Shown one piece after another: positions 35,503-47,166 of a stretch of 64,000 bases of DNA (its first letter is position 1; every line of letters begins with the position of its first letter). The notes under the pieces are model-generated. The model was not told the origin of the DNA. It was given only the letters and a program-made list of their open reading frames with translations, and did not search any database. The stretch is from contig CM054061.1 in the NCBI GenBank assembly GCA_028641055.1, positions 116,568,019-116,632,018 of the forward strand, written 5' to 3'. This DNA comes from Alopecurus myosuroides. Its lineage: Eukaryota; Streptophyta; Magnoliopsida; Poales; Poaceae. A program made the translations under genes and the position numbers.

Positions 35503-35930
35503 CTCGTGTTGACGGATGTCGGATATTCCGCCTCTGTGACGGGTGTGTTGTTATCTGCCTCTTGCACGGGATTTCCGTCATCCGTGTTTTCGGCGACTTC
35601 GGATTGCACCATGCCGATAAAGTGTGTATCACTTTTTTGTCGGCGATCTGAGCAGAATCCGGTATCATAGTCATCTTCGACTGGGTATAGGGCGGGTGGC
35701 AAATATTTGCTTCCACCGCAAAACCCCATTGCTTCTGCAGTTAGTCTGATAAAGATGTTAGCAGATCCGATCGGTAACACGCAGGCACTTACCAGGTGGT
35801 TTTGCGCCGGTATGTAGGATCCGTTGTCGAGGAAGCGTCCGACGTTGTCGTCGAACTCCAGGCTTCCGACAGTGATTGATCTTCCGATTCCGCCGAGTAT
35901 CCCAGATCGGAACTTCACGCCTGACGTCGT
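35499..35930 (-). pseudogene. Leader open frame between primer site and Tat gag
   Basis: An open frame runs from the 5' LTR through the primer site to TGA 35499-35501. The internal part, from about 35930 down, reads TSGVKFRSGILGGIGRS and later MGFCGGSKYLPP. No ATG lies between the primer site and the MGFCGG Met near 35730, so how it would be translated is unclear. It overlaps the gag ATG by four bases. I do not recognise a family. Confidence 0.4.
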
Positions 35931-35933
35931 TTG

Positions 35934-35950
35934 CCCCACGGTGGGCGCCA
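35934..35950 (-). other. Primer binding site of the Tat element (tRNA-Lys type)
   Basis: The plus strand reads CCCCACGGTGGGCGCCA, which equals the 3' end of plant tRNA-Lys including CCA as I remember it. On the minus strand, TGGCGCCCACCGTGGGG begins two bases after the 5' LTR. Confidence 0.85.
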
Positions 35951-35952
35951 AC

Positions 35953-36496
35953 TGTCGAGACATCGTAGTAGTTTTCATAGACGGGGGTGCCATGAGACTA
36001 AGGTAGAGACGGGGGGGGTAACGGGATCGCGTGGTGGACAATTGACACAGGATTTACCCAGGTTAGGTACGTCGCGACAGTTGGACGTTCCTACTCCTGC
36101 AATCTCACTAATCAGGGCTAAAGCCTGTGTATAGAATTACAATGTGAGGTTTAGATCTAGCTATTCGCTGAGGATCAACTTCCCGGCGATTTAGCCTATA
36201 GCTTCTTCTCTGTTTATCTCATCTCCCGTCCGGCTTTATATAATAGCCGGATTAGGTCTTTACATAATTGGAAACATAGAAGACTACGGTAACTATAACT
36301 TGGAAAGTAAGGAATCCGTCTTCTCCTCCAAGCCAGATCACGTGGGCCGTGATCCGGGTCCTTCTAGAATCCGGCTTCTGTGCGTCAGGTTACTGGGCCG
36401 CCCAATGAACCATAGCCCACTACCACTTGGGCCACCCTGGTAATCCGGCACTTATGACTACCATCTGATATACCCCTATTTGGTATATATCCGATA
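35953..36496 (-). repeat. Tat element 5' LTR
   Basis: This 544-bp partner of 928-1468 has about 18 mismatches to it by eye. The TATA hairpin is retained near 36232. On the minus strand the first bases are TATCGG rather than TGTCGG. The adjacent outside sequence TAGCCCCCAAG (36498-36508) repeats the polypurine-tract region of the other end. Confidence 0.93.
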
Positions 36497-36508
36497 GTAG
36501 CCCCCAAG

Positions 36509-37051
36509 ACATACCATCACAAGAGGATTTCATAAAGAAGTTCAACTCAAAGCTTGTTATTTCAAAATAAATATTGAGGTAAAACACAAGGGTAATATAG
36601 TCCCCACTTATAGTTTTTGCAAACGAAGGAAGTGAGAAGGAGTTTTTGAAATACTTGCAGAAACATCTTGGTTAAAAACAGGTTGGAGATGATTACCTCA
36701 AAAATAATTTTCATATATTTTTGTAAATACCTTTTGTTTTCTTAGAACTTGGCTTTTGGGTTTCGTCTAAAATCAAAACATTTTCAAAAATGTTTTTGCC
36801 AAAAAGGGGTGATAGATGAAGGTGATAAGTTTTGTTGCCATGACTTGATCACAAGAATTGTGTTTTATGAAAGTTATGATCATTGGTTTTTGTATGTTAG
36901 TTGTTAACAAACTCAAACACAAACACAAGCAACAAACAAATATAAAAGAAACACAAGCATTAGTCAAACATTACAAAAAGTTTTTGTTGGCCCTGATTTT
37001 TGGGTTATTGAAAACAAGTTTTTCGTGTCTTCCCAAAATTGGGTTGTTACA
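36509..37051 (-). repeat. LTR W, proximal part
   Basis: On the minus strand it begins TGTAACAACCCAATTTTGGG at 37051 and aligns with the first 1.8 kb of solo LTR S without S's MULE. Upstream on the minus strand (plus 37052 onward) there is no purine tract, so this is the 5' edge of an insertion into Z, not a 3' LTR. The expected right duplication is GTAAA (37052-37056); the partner lies outside the window. Confidence 0.8.
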
Positions 37052-37517
37052 GTAAAATTTAAAGATACTTTTTTACTAGTCCGACGAGACACTACTAGTG
37101 TTTCATTATGTCGGATTTCTCAGAGCACGAAGTCAAGCACAAACTATGGGGGTCACACGTCTGGTTCGAAAACGTACTATTAACTATGGCATGAGTCTCA
37201 CGTGCTTCCTTAGCGTCTTCTTGGTCTCGATGTCCACTCACCAAACTTTTTCTCTTCTAATGGGTTGGACCCTGGTTCTCTTGGGTTTCATCAGGGCAAG
37301 CTAGATCATACTTCCTCTAGGAACAATCACGAGCGTAATGTCCGTCCTTTCCACAGATAAGTCGATCAACATGTGGTTTTAGGCCTGACATTCACACGCT
37401 TCCTTGGAGGCTGTGTCATTGCAGGCAAAGAACTGCGAGTCATATATGAACTAGGTTCTCCTCGTGTCACCATATTCCTTATACGACTCTCACTAGCAAG
37501 AAGGAGCTGGTGTTCTC
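37052..37517 (-). pseudogene. Z internal DNA with decayed gag zinc-knuckle region
   Basis: On the minus strand a relic reading CGKDGHYARDC, near 37340-37375, matches a Gag zinc knuckle that has lost its first Cys. Several stops surround it. It lies between W and the Copia element. TTCTC at 37513-37517 is the left Copia duplication. Confidence 0.55.
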
Positions 37518-39175
37518 TGAAGGGGAATGTAGCATAGAAAACAAAAAATTTCCTACACGCGATAAACCCGAATGGCCAAGATCTAATCTATGAGATGAAA
37601 GGCAACGGGGAGAAAGAGAGTCTTGAGATAACATACCCTCGAAGACTCTAAGTGGTACGATAAAAGATCTTGTTGTTGGCGTAGTCGTTATCACGCCGAT
37701 CCCGAGCGAGAAGAAGAGCACCGCAATCCGGCGGTGCCTCCGTAATCGGTCACACGTTCAGCTCGATGAAGACTTTCGTTCCCTCGTTCCAGCGGGTTGC
37801 GGAAGTAGAGGATCCCTCCGGAATTCCAGCAGCACGACGGCGTGGTGGTGGTGAAGAATCCCACGGTCAGGGCTTCGCCAAGCCGGAGACCATGGAATGG
37901 AGCAGTGGGTGGAAGGGAAAATGTGTGAGCAAGTGTGTGAAGAAGAGAGAGCCCTCACCCTCCTTTTATAGGGGAGGGGGAGGCAGCCCAAGGGGGGGGG
38001 TGCGGCCAGCCATGGGTGCCCCCACCCCTTCCTCTCTTCATGTGAGTGGAAGCTCCACTCAAACCCACTCAAAAATTCCTTAATTTCCCACTTGGAAAAT
38101 CCAAAGGTTTTTCTTTAATAAATAAATAAAACATTTTTATTTCTTTATTTATATTTGTTAATTCCATTCACAAAGATTTGCATGCAGCACCTCAAACCAT
38201 TTGTTAATTCTATTAACAACCGTTCGACGAAAAACCCCTTGAACTATTTCAATTTTCCCCGAAACAATTCCGGAGCTGCCCAAAATATTCTTCGGTATTC
38301 CGTATCCTCCCTAAACGCTTCATCGAACCTTAAGTGTGTCTCCCTACGGTTCGTGAATATTATAGACATGATCGAGACTCCTCTCCGATCAATAATCAAC
38401 AGCGGGGTCTAGAAAACCGTGATGACTCCTATATATTCAACGATGACTCTCGTGATCGTGTGAACCTTTCAACGTCGTAACGATTTCCCTTTGTCTCGCG
38501 ATATATTACTTGTCCGAGATCCGATCATCGGTATCCACTATACCTTGTTCGATCTCGTTATCCGACAAGTACTCTTTTCTCGTTCCCGTGATATAACATC
38601 CTAGTGATCAAATCACTTGCTTGCAAGCGGTGTCGATGTGATATCACCGAGAGGGCCCTGAGTATATCTATCCGTCATATTGGATGGACAAATCCCATTC
38701 TTGATCCATGAGCTTCAACCAATACTTTCCGAATATCCAATGCCACCTTTATAGTCACCCTTTTACGGTGTGACGTTTGATGTCATCAAAGTATTCTTTC
38801 GGTATTAGTGATTAACATGATCTCATGGTCTAAGGAATAATGTTACTCCGAATGTAAGAAATAACAACAAAACTAAATGACTTGATCGTATTGTTATACT
38901 TAGTTTAGGGTTTAAGTTCATCATGTCATTCTCCTAATGACATGACCCCGTTATCAACAACATCGAATGTTCATGATCAGGAAACCTTGATCATCTGTTT
39001 AATCAACGGGCTAGTTAAAAGAGAGGCTTCACTAGGAACGTTGGTTTGTTTATTAATCACACATGTATCAACGTTTCCGGTTAATAAAATTCTAGCATGA
39101 GAAATAAACATCTATCATAAACAAGGAATAACATAATAAACACTTTATTATTGCCTCTCGGGCATATTCCCTTCA
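37518..39175 (-). repeat. Copia 3' LTR (1,658 bp)
   Basis: Ends are TG...CA. A TATA box (minus TATAAAA, 37974-37980) lies within it. The minus-strand sequence just upstream, CAAGTGGGAGAC, is the polypurine tract. Confidence 0.95.
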
Positions 39176-39208
39176 GTCTCCCACTTGCACTAGGGGCAAT
39201 AATCTATA

Positions 39209-42200
39209 TTACATAGTGATGAATCTAACACCCATTGAGTTCTGGTGTTGATCATGTTTTGTCCTTGAGAGAGTTTTAGTCAACGGATCTGCCACATTCA
39301 GATCTGTATGTACTTTGCAAATCTTTACATCCCCATCTGCGACATGTTCACGGATGGAGTAAAAATGGCGCTTGATATGCTTGGAATTCTTGTGAGACCT
39401 TGGTTCCTTAGCATTGGCTATGGCACCATTGTTGTCACAATAGATAACCATTGGATCCAACGCACTCGGAACCACGCCTAGTTCGGATATGAACTCCTTC
39501 ATCCAAACTGCTTCCTGTGTTGCCTTCGAGGCAGCAACATATTCCGCTTCTGTTGATGATCCCGCCACCACGGATTGCTTGGAACTCCTCCAGCTTACAG
39601 CTCCTCCATTCATAATAAATACGTACCCGGACTGAGACTTAGAGTCATCCGGACCAGTGTCGAAGCTAGCATCGACGTAACATCTTGCGACGAGCTCTTC
39701 TTCACCGCCATATACGAGAAACATGTCCTTAGTTCTTCTTAAGTACTTTAGGATATTCTTGACCACAGTCCAGTGTTCCAAACCTGGATTGGATTGGTAC
39801 CTACTAGTCAAACTAATAGCATGTGCCACATCCGGTCTTGTACATAGCATAGCATACATGATAGAACCTATGGCTGAAGCATAGGGAGTCTTATTCATCT
39901 TTTCTCTATCTTCTGATGTAGCTGGACATTGAGTCTTACTCAACGTCTTTCCTTGCAACATAGGTAGGAACCCTTTCCTACTATCTTCCATTTTGAACTT
40001 TTTCAAAATCTTGTCAAGGTATGTACTTTGCGAAAGTCCAATTAAGCGTCTTGATCTATCCCTGTAGATTTTGATGCCTAATATATAAGCTGCTTCACCG
40101 AGGTCTTTCATCGAAAAAAGAGTGTTCAGATAACCTTTTACGCTTTCTAAAAGTTCTATATCATTTCCAATCAACAATATGTCATCCACATATAGTACCA
40201 GAAATGCTACAGAGATCCCACTCACTTTCTTGTAAATACAAGCTTCTCCGTATGTTTGGAAAAATCCAAAACCTTTGATCACCTTATCAAAACGGAGGTT
40301 CCAACTCCGGGATGCTTGCTTCAGTCCATAAATGGAACGTTGAAGCTTACACACCTTGTCAGCATCCTTAGGATCAACAAAACCTTTGGGTTGCATCATA
40401 TACAACTCTTCCTCAATGTCACCATTAAGGAACGCCGTTTTGACATCCATCTGCCATATTTCATAATCGAAAAATGCAGCAACTGCTAACATAATCCTAA
40501 CTGACTTAAGCATCGCTACTGGTGAGAAAGTCTCATCATAGTCAACTCCTTGAATTTGTCGGAAACCTTTTGCGACAAGTCGAGCTTTATAGACGGTCAC
40601 ATTACCATCAGCGTCAGTTTTCTTTTTAAAGATCCATTTGTTCTCAACGGCCTTATGGTCATTGGGTAAATCTACCAAAGTCCAAACTTGGTTTTCGTAC
40701 ATGGATCCTATTTCGGATTTCATGGCTTCAATCCATTTGTTGGAATCTGGGCTCATCATCGCTTCCTCATATGTCGCAGGGTCATCACCTCCATCTACCA
40801 TGAAGTTTAATACGGGATCTCCGTATAGTTCAGGAGCTGTACGCTCCCTAGTTGACCTGCGAGGTGCGGTAGTTTCCTCTATTGGAGTTTCATGATCTTG
40901 ATCATTAACTCTCTCTTCATCTGACGGGGTCGGCTTCAGAACAACTTCCGGCGCTGCGCTACTCGCCATTCCAAGAAGAGAAGGTTCAATAACCTCGTCG
41001 AGTTCTACCTTTCTACTATTCACACCTTTCGAGAGAAACTCCTTCTCCAAAAAGGATCCATTCTTGGCAACAAAAATCTTGCCTTCGGATCTGTGATAGA
41101 AGGTGTACCCTATTGTTTCTTTAGGGTATCCTATGAAGACGCATTTTTCCGCTTTGGGTTCGAGTTTATCAGGTTGAAGCTTCTTCACATAAACATCACA
41201 TCCCCAAACTTTTAGAAATGACAGCTTAGGTTTGTTTCCAAACCATAATTCATACGGTGTCGTTTCAACGGACTTAGATGGTGCCCTATTTAAAGTGAAT
41301 GCAGCGGTCTCTAGTGCATAACCCCAAAACGACAGTGGAAAATCTGTAAGAGACATCATAGATCGAACCATATCTAATAAAGTACGATTACGACGTTCGG
41401 AAACACCATTACGCTGTGGTGTTCCGGCAGGTGTGAGTTGTGAAACTATTCCACATTGTTTCATATGCATGCCAAATTCGTAACTTAGATATTCACCTCC
41501 ACGATCAGACCGTAGAAATTTAATCTTTCTGTTACGATGATTTTCAACTTCACACTGAAATTCTTTGAACTTTTCAAACGTTTCAGATTTGTGTTTCATT
41601 AAGTAAATATACCCATATCTACTCAAATCATCTGTGAAAGTGACAAAATAACGATATCCACCGCGCACCGATACACTCATTGGTCCACATACATCAGTAT
41701 GTATGATTTCCAGTAAGTCTGTCGCCCGTTCCATAGATCCAGAAAACGGGGTTCTAGTCATCTTGCCCATAAGGCATGGTTCACATGTTTCAAATGATTC
41801 ATAATCAAGTGATTCTAAGAGTCCATCAGAATGGAGCTTCTTCATGCGTTTAACACCAATATGACCTAAGCGGCAATGCCACATATAAGTAGCAATATCA
41901 TCATTTAACTTAATTCTTTTGGCATTTACATTGTGAATATGTGTATCAACATTATCAAGATTCAAAAGAAATAAACCATTCTTCTCAGGTGCATGACCAT
42001 AAAAGATATTATTCATATAAATCGAACAACCATTGTTCTCGGACTTAAAGGAATAACCATCTCGCATTAAGCAAGATCCAGAAACGATATTCATGCTTAA
42101 TGGGGGCACCAAATAACATTTATTGAGGTTTATAACTAATCCCGATGGTAGACGTAGAGGTAGCGTCCCGACGGCGATCACGTCAACTCTTGATCCATTG

Positions 42201-42739
42201 CCGACGCGCATCGTCACCTCATCCTTTGCTAGTGGTCGCTTATTCTGCAGCTCCTGTTTCGAGATACATATGTGAGCAACCGAACCAGTATCAAATACCC
42301 AGGTGCTACTGCGAGTACTAGTAAGGTACACATCAATAACAAGTATATCATATATACCTTTGTTCACTTTTCCGGCCTTCTTATCTGCCAGATACTTGGG
42401 GCAATTGCGCTTCCAGTGGCCAGTACCCTTGCAATAGAAACACTCAGTCTCAGGCTTAGGGCCATGCCTGGTTTTCTTCTCAGCAGTAGCAACAGATTTG
42501 CCACCCTTCTTGAAGTTTACCCTTGTCTTGCCTTTCTTGAAACTAGTGGTCTTATTGATCATCAACACTTGATGTTCTTTCTTGATCTCCACTTCTGCAG
42601 TTTTAAGCATCGAGAGAAGCTCAGGAAGAGACTTCTTCATGCTCTGCATATTATAGTTCAACACGAAGTTCTTGTAACTAGGTGGCAGATATTGGAGAAC
42701 ACGATGTATCCCTAGCTCAATGGGAATCGATATTCCCAA
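39209..42739 (-). pseudogene. Copia Pol polyprotein (C-terminal Gag to RNase H)
   Basis: This frame of 1176 residues follows a stop at 42758-42760 and its first codon is TTG. Features in order: Gag zinc knuckle CFYCKGTGHWKRNC (100-113); protease DTGS at 150; integrase H288/H293/C319/C322; catalytic D349, D412 and E448 with 35 residues between the last two; RT with YVDD at 850-853; RNase H with YVDAS, STEAEY and YCDNNGA in the last 170 residues. Every catalytic residue I checked is present. The order integrase-before-RT defines Copia. The only lesion seen is the upstream nonsense codon separating it from Gag. Confidence 0.93.
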
Positions 42740-42757
42740 GGCTATGAGCTTATCAGC

Positions 42758-43183
42758 TTACGCAGACATTTTGAGTACGTGCTCACTAACGGAGCTGTTC
42801 TCTTCCATCATGCAGCTAAAGAACTTTCCTGAAGCGTCATAACTCTCAACTGTGGCATGGGTATCGAAAATCATTTTCAATTCTCCCATTGTGGCATAAG
42901 CAGTGCTGTTCTCGAAACGTTTTCGCAGCTCTGGCTCTAATCCATAGAGGATGCCGCAGTGAACTATACTGTGGTCTTCTTGTTGAGTCAGATAATTTTT
43001 TTTATCTTCATCAGAAGCATCAGCAGCGGGCTGGTCACCTAGAGGTGCATCAAGCACATAGAGCTTCTTGCAAGCGGCGAGGAGAATCCTCAGGTTAAGT
43101 GCCCAATTGGTAAAGTTGCTTCCATTGTTCGCTAATTTCTCTTTCTCCATGAACATATTGAAATTGAAGGTAGGTGCTGCCAT
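42758..43183 (-). pseudogene. Copia Gag, N-terminal part
   Basis: This frame has 141 residues from ATG at 43181-43183 (MAAPTFNFNMFMEKEKLANN, then NWALNLRILLAACKKLYVLD), the usual Copia Gag start. It ends at TAA 42758-42760. Coding resumes in the same phase directly after it, so a single nonsense change splits the polyprotein. Confidence 0.9.
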
Positions 43184-44355
43184 GATCTACAACATATTTG
43201 CAAAGACTATTTAGACTATGTTTATGATAAATTAAGTTCAAGTTAATTCTAAAATTATCCCATGAACTCCCACTCAAAAACAACATCCCTCTTAGTTGTC
43301 TTTAGTGATTACACGAACCAAATTCACTACACCGAAACTGATCATCACGTGAGACGGTGCAGTTACAAAGGCGAACATCAACATGTTCATCATTTCATTC
43401 ATATGACTCATGCTTTACCTTTCGGTTACGTGTTCCGAGGCCATGTCTGTACATGCTAGGCTCGCCAAGTAGAACCGTTGTATTGCATGTGTTTCAAGGC
43501 CATGTCTGTACATGCTAGGCTTGAAAACACCCGTTGTATGCGAACGTTGAGTCTATCACACCCGATCATCACGTGGTGTATCGAAACGACGAACTTTCTT
43601 AACGGTGCATACTTAAGGAAGAACACATTATTATCTTGATATTAAGTGAGAGGGATCATCTTATAATGCTACCGTCGCGATCTAAGCAAAATAAGATGCA
43701 TAAAAGGATAAACATCACATGCATGGATAATGTGATATGATATGGTCCTTCTTGCACTTGATCTCCATCTTGTGCATCATGGTATGATCTCCATCATTCC
43801 ACCGGCGTGGCACCAAGGTCCGTGGCACCTCCATCTTGATTGTCCATTACAACATATCACATGGATATGACATACAGCACGCAGGCCATAAAATAAGACA
43901 ACCATATGGCTCCAGCCGGTATGTCAATAATTTACAAAAGATATCATCTCATACATAACGTTTGTAACATTGACCATATCACATCACATGCCCTGCAAAA
44001 ACAAGTTAGACGCCTCTAATTTATTTTTGCATGTTTTACGTGGCTTTGGGCTTACGAGGATAGAACCGTTCATACCTACGTACAAGAACCACAACGTTGA
44101 TAAAACATATTTTTAACAACCCTTTGTAGATTAGATCTTAACTATAGTAGGAGAAACGGACACCCCCTTAGTCACATGTGAGACAATTCTCGCGTACATA
44201 GTACACGTAAACTTAGTCTGGGGCAGCTTCATCCTACTATGCCACTAAGATCATAAAATACTCAAAGAGACAAAAACATGATCATCAACGCCCACATACT
44301 CCTATGTGTTCTACCCGTACAATTCATCTACGCATAGATCCGGCTCTGATACCAC
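43184..44355 (-). other. Copia untranslated leader with primer site
   Basis: This is about 1.2 kb without a gene. At 44343-44354 the plus strand reads GGCTCTGATACCA next to the LTR (minus TGGTATCAGAGCC), the tRNA-iMet-type primer site. Two near-identical GGCCATGTCTGTACATGCTAG units at about 43440 and 43499 form a short direct repeat. Confidence 0.75.
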
Positions 44356-46016
44356 TGAAGGGGAACGTAGCATAGAAAACAAAAAATTTCCTACACGCGA
44401 TAAACCCGAATGGCCAAGATCTAATCTATGAGATGAAAGGCAACGGGGAGAAAGAGAGTCTTGAGATAACATACCCTCGAAGACTCTAAGTGGTACGAGA
44501 AAAGATCTCGTTGTTGGCGTAGTCGTTCTCACGCCGATCCCGAGCGAGAAGAAGAGCACCGCAATCCGGCGGTGCCTCCGTAATCGGTCACATGTTCAGC
44601 TCGATGAAGACTTCCGTTCCCTCGTTCCAGGGGGTTGCGGAAGTAGAGGATCCCTCCGGAATTCCAGCAGCACGACGGCGTGGTGGTGGTGAAGAATCCC
44701 ACGGTCAGGGCTTCGCCAAGCCGGAGACCATGGAATGGAGCAGTAGGTGGAAGGGAAAATGTGTGAGCAAGTGTGTGAAGAAGAGAGAGCCCTCACCCTC
44801 CTTTTATAGGGGAGGGGGAGGCAGCCCAAGGGGGAGGGGGGTGCGGCCAGCCATGGGTGCCCCCACCCCTTCCTCTCTTCATGTGAGTGGAAGCTCCACT
44901 CAAACCCACTCAAAAATTCCTTAATTTCCCACTTGGAAAATCCAAAGGTTTTTCTTTAATAAATAAATAAAACATTTTTATTTATTTATTTCTATTTGTT
45001 AATTCCATTAACAAACATTTGCATGCAGCACCTCGAACCATTTGTTAATTCTATTAACAACCGTTCGACGAAAAACCCCTTGAACTATTTCAATTTTCCC
45101 CGAAACAATTCCGGAGCTGCCCAAAATATTCTTCGGTATTCCGTATCCTCTCTAAACGCTTCATCGAGCCTTAAGTGTGTCTCCCTACGGTTCGTGAATA
45201 TTATAGACATGATCGAGACTCCTCTCCGATCAATAATCAACAGCGGGGTCTGGAAAACCGTGATGACTCCTATATATTCAACGATGACTCTCGTGATCGT
45301 GTGAACCTTTCAACGTCGTAACGATTTCCCTTTGTCTCGCGATATATTACTTGTCCGAGATCCGATCATCGGTATCCACTATACCTTGTTCGATCTCGTT
45401 ATCCGACAAGTACTCTTTTCTCGTTCCCATGATATAACATCCTAGTGATCAAATCACTTGTTTGCAAGCGGTGTCGATGTGATATCACCGAGAGGGCCCT
45501 GAGTATATCTATCCGTCATATTGGATGGACAAATCCCATTCTCGATCCATGAGCTTCAACCAATACTTTCAAAATCTCCAATGCCACCTTTATAGTCACC
45601 CTTTTATGGTGTGACGTTTGATGTCATCAAAGTATTCTTTCGGTATTAGTGATTAACATGATCTCATGGTCTAAGGAATAATGTTACTCCGAATGTAAGA
45701 CATAACAACAAAACTAAATGACTTGATCGTATTGTTATACTTAGTTTAGGGTTTAAGTTCATCATGTCATTCTCCTAATGACATGACCCCGTTATCAACA
45801 ACATCCAATGTTCATGATCAGGAAACCTTGATCATCTGTTTAATCAACGGGCTAGTTAAAAGAGAGGCTTCACTAGGAACGTTGGTTTGTTTATTAATCA
45901 CACATGTATCAACGTTTCCGGTTAATACAATTCTAGCATGAGAAATAATCATCTATCATAAACAAGGAATAACATAATAAACACTTTATTATTGCCTCTC
46001 GGGCATATTCCTTTCA
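44356..46016 (-). repeat. Copia 5' LTR (1,661 bp)
   Basis: It aligns end to end with 37518-39175. The TATA box is at 44812-44818 (minus). Confidence 0.95.
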
Positions 46017-46409
46017 TTCTCTCATAAGGACAACATTATTCTCAGCATTGGCAGTGCCAAGCTGAGTCAAGGACTGTATGGCAGCAAGGGTGGCATTAGG
46101 CGAGAGTAGGTAAAGGGTGGTTTTGTTTTGAAAACTTGTGGAACAAATCGGCTCGTAATAGAGATGAGAACGGCAGATAAAACAACAGCAAACAAGCATC
46201 TAAGAAGCAAACCACAGTCACAAACAAAGACTAGCACACACCTGAGATACAGTCTCAACAAGCATAACACAAACTTAGGTTTCACAAAGCAAAAGCATAG
46301 GTCTTACAACACATCTAGCACACACAAGGTTCTTAACAGAGTCACATAAGAGAAACAAACAAGAGCCTTGGGTGGGAACAACACAAACTCCTAATATCCC
46401 GCGGCAATC

Positions 46410-46937
46410 CTAAGTGCTCGAGGATGCACGTAGCTGTTCCTCCAACTCTTGAACTCTAGCCTGGCTGGTTGCAAGATTAAATTGAAGGCTTCTCACTTGT
46501 GAACGAAGGTGGGAGTCAACGCACTTCATGGTCTTCCTTTGTGCTCCGATACGGCGCTCAGTAGCAGAGGAAACTCTCAGTTCTTTCTCTATTTGGAATA
46601 TCTCACTTCCTCGAATGTTGAACTCTCCTCTGAGTCTATCTAGTGCAAACTGAGTGTTGTGCAGCTGTCCCTCCATATGCTGGAAATGACGAGCATGGAC
46701 AAAGTCTTCAGTGAAATCTATTGGCTTGTCGTCATCGTCGTGCATCCCATAGTATCAATAGGGGGTGCCTTCAAACATGCTACAAAATAAGTTCGCGAGC
46801 TTCGCGATAGTCTGCTGCATCACTCTAAGGATACCATCTTTCCAACTGTTCTCCTTTACTTCATAGGTGATCTCTCGGTCGATGGTGCTAGCAAAGGTGC
46901 ATGAATGGTATAGACCACCAACCAGGACAACTCCCAT
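46410..46937 (-). pseudogene. Broken upstream ORF of Z (coiled-coil protein)
   Basis: Two frames abut: 46755-46937 (60 residues, beginning MGVVLVGGLYHS) and 46410-46745 (111 residues, beginning MHDDDDKPIDF). The second ends in a likely coiled coil (LATSQARVQELEEQLRASSS). A stop just before 46750 separates them in phase, and coding-like DNA extends upstream in another frame. Position and coiled-coil end recall the intact 148-residue ORF of Y, though I cannot show homology by eye. Confidence 0.5.
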
Positions 46938-47166
46938 CCATCATGGTGAATCTTAGCTCCCTTTAATTCAGGTACTGGGCGACCGATAAGACGAGCCATC
47001 TTGATCAAATCCTCCTCAAAATGGCGGTAGCAAGGTGCATGCGTACCTAGCCGGAAGGACTCGGTGAAGACAACTGCTATCTACACAAATTATTTTAGGT
47101 GTAGTTTTAAGTTAGGTAATAGTGTGCAAAATTTTAAGATGCTCAAAGGTAGCTTAGTATAAGTAG

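Larger units (their letters stand above)
928..36496 (-). mobile_element. Tat-lineage Ty3 LTR retrotransposon, host to nested X and Y
   Basis: The element is read right to left: 5' LTR 35953-36496, tRNA-Lys-type primer site 35934-35950, gag (35502 down to 35056, then 11606 to about 9600), protease, RT, two RNase H domains, integrase (to 5609), an antisense gene (2009-4984), polypurine tract and 3' LTR 928-1468. Without nested X it is about 12.1 kb. The dual RNase H and the antisense gene between pol and the 3' LTR are known hallmarks of the plant Tat group (Grande, RIRE2 relatives). LTRs differ at roughly 18 of 541 sites by eye, about 1-1.5 million years at commonly used grass rates (inference). 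Flanks do not show a clean 5-bp duplication (GTTAG at left, GTAGC at right). Confidence 0.92.
37518..46016 (-). mobile_element. Copia LTR retrotransposon, nearly intact
   Basis: The element is 8.5 kb with TSD TTCTC (37513-37517 and 46017-46021). LTRs are 37518-39175 (3') and 44356-46016 (5'). A tRNA-iMet-type primer site follows the 5' LTR. Gag, protease, integrase, RT and RNase H lie in Copia order. LTR length, start (TGAAGGGAATATGCCC) and the MAAPTFNFNMF Gag start resemble the Angela/BARE group of cereals (inference). LTRs show about 30 mismatches by eye (1.8%). Confidence 0.95.

Noticed and set aside
36509..37051. W interpreted as the 3' LTR of element Z
   Set aside because: W is not homologous to the Z 5' LTR over its 5' part, and no polypurine tract precedes it on the minus strand.
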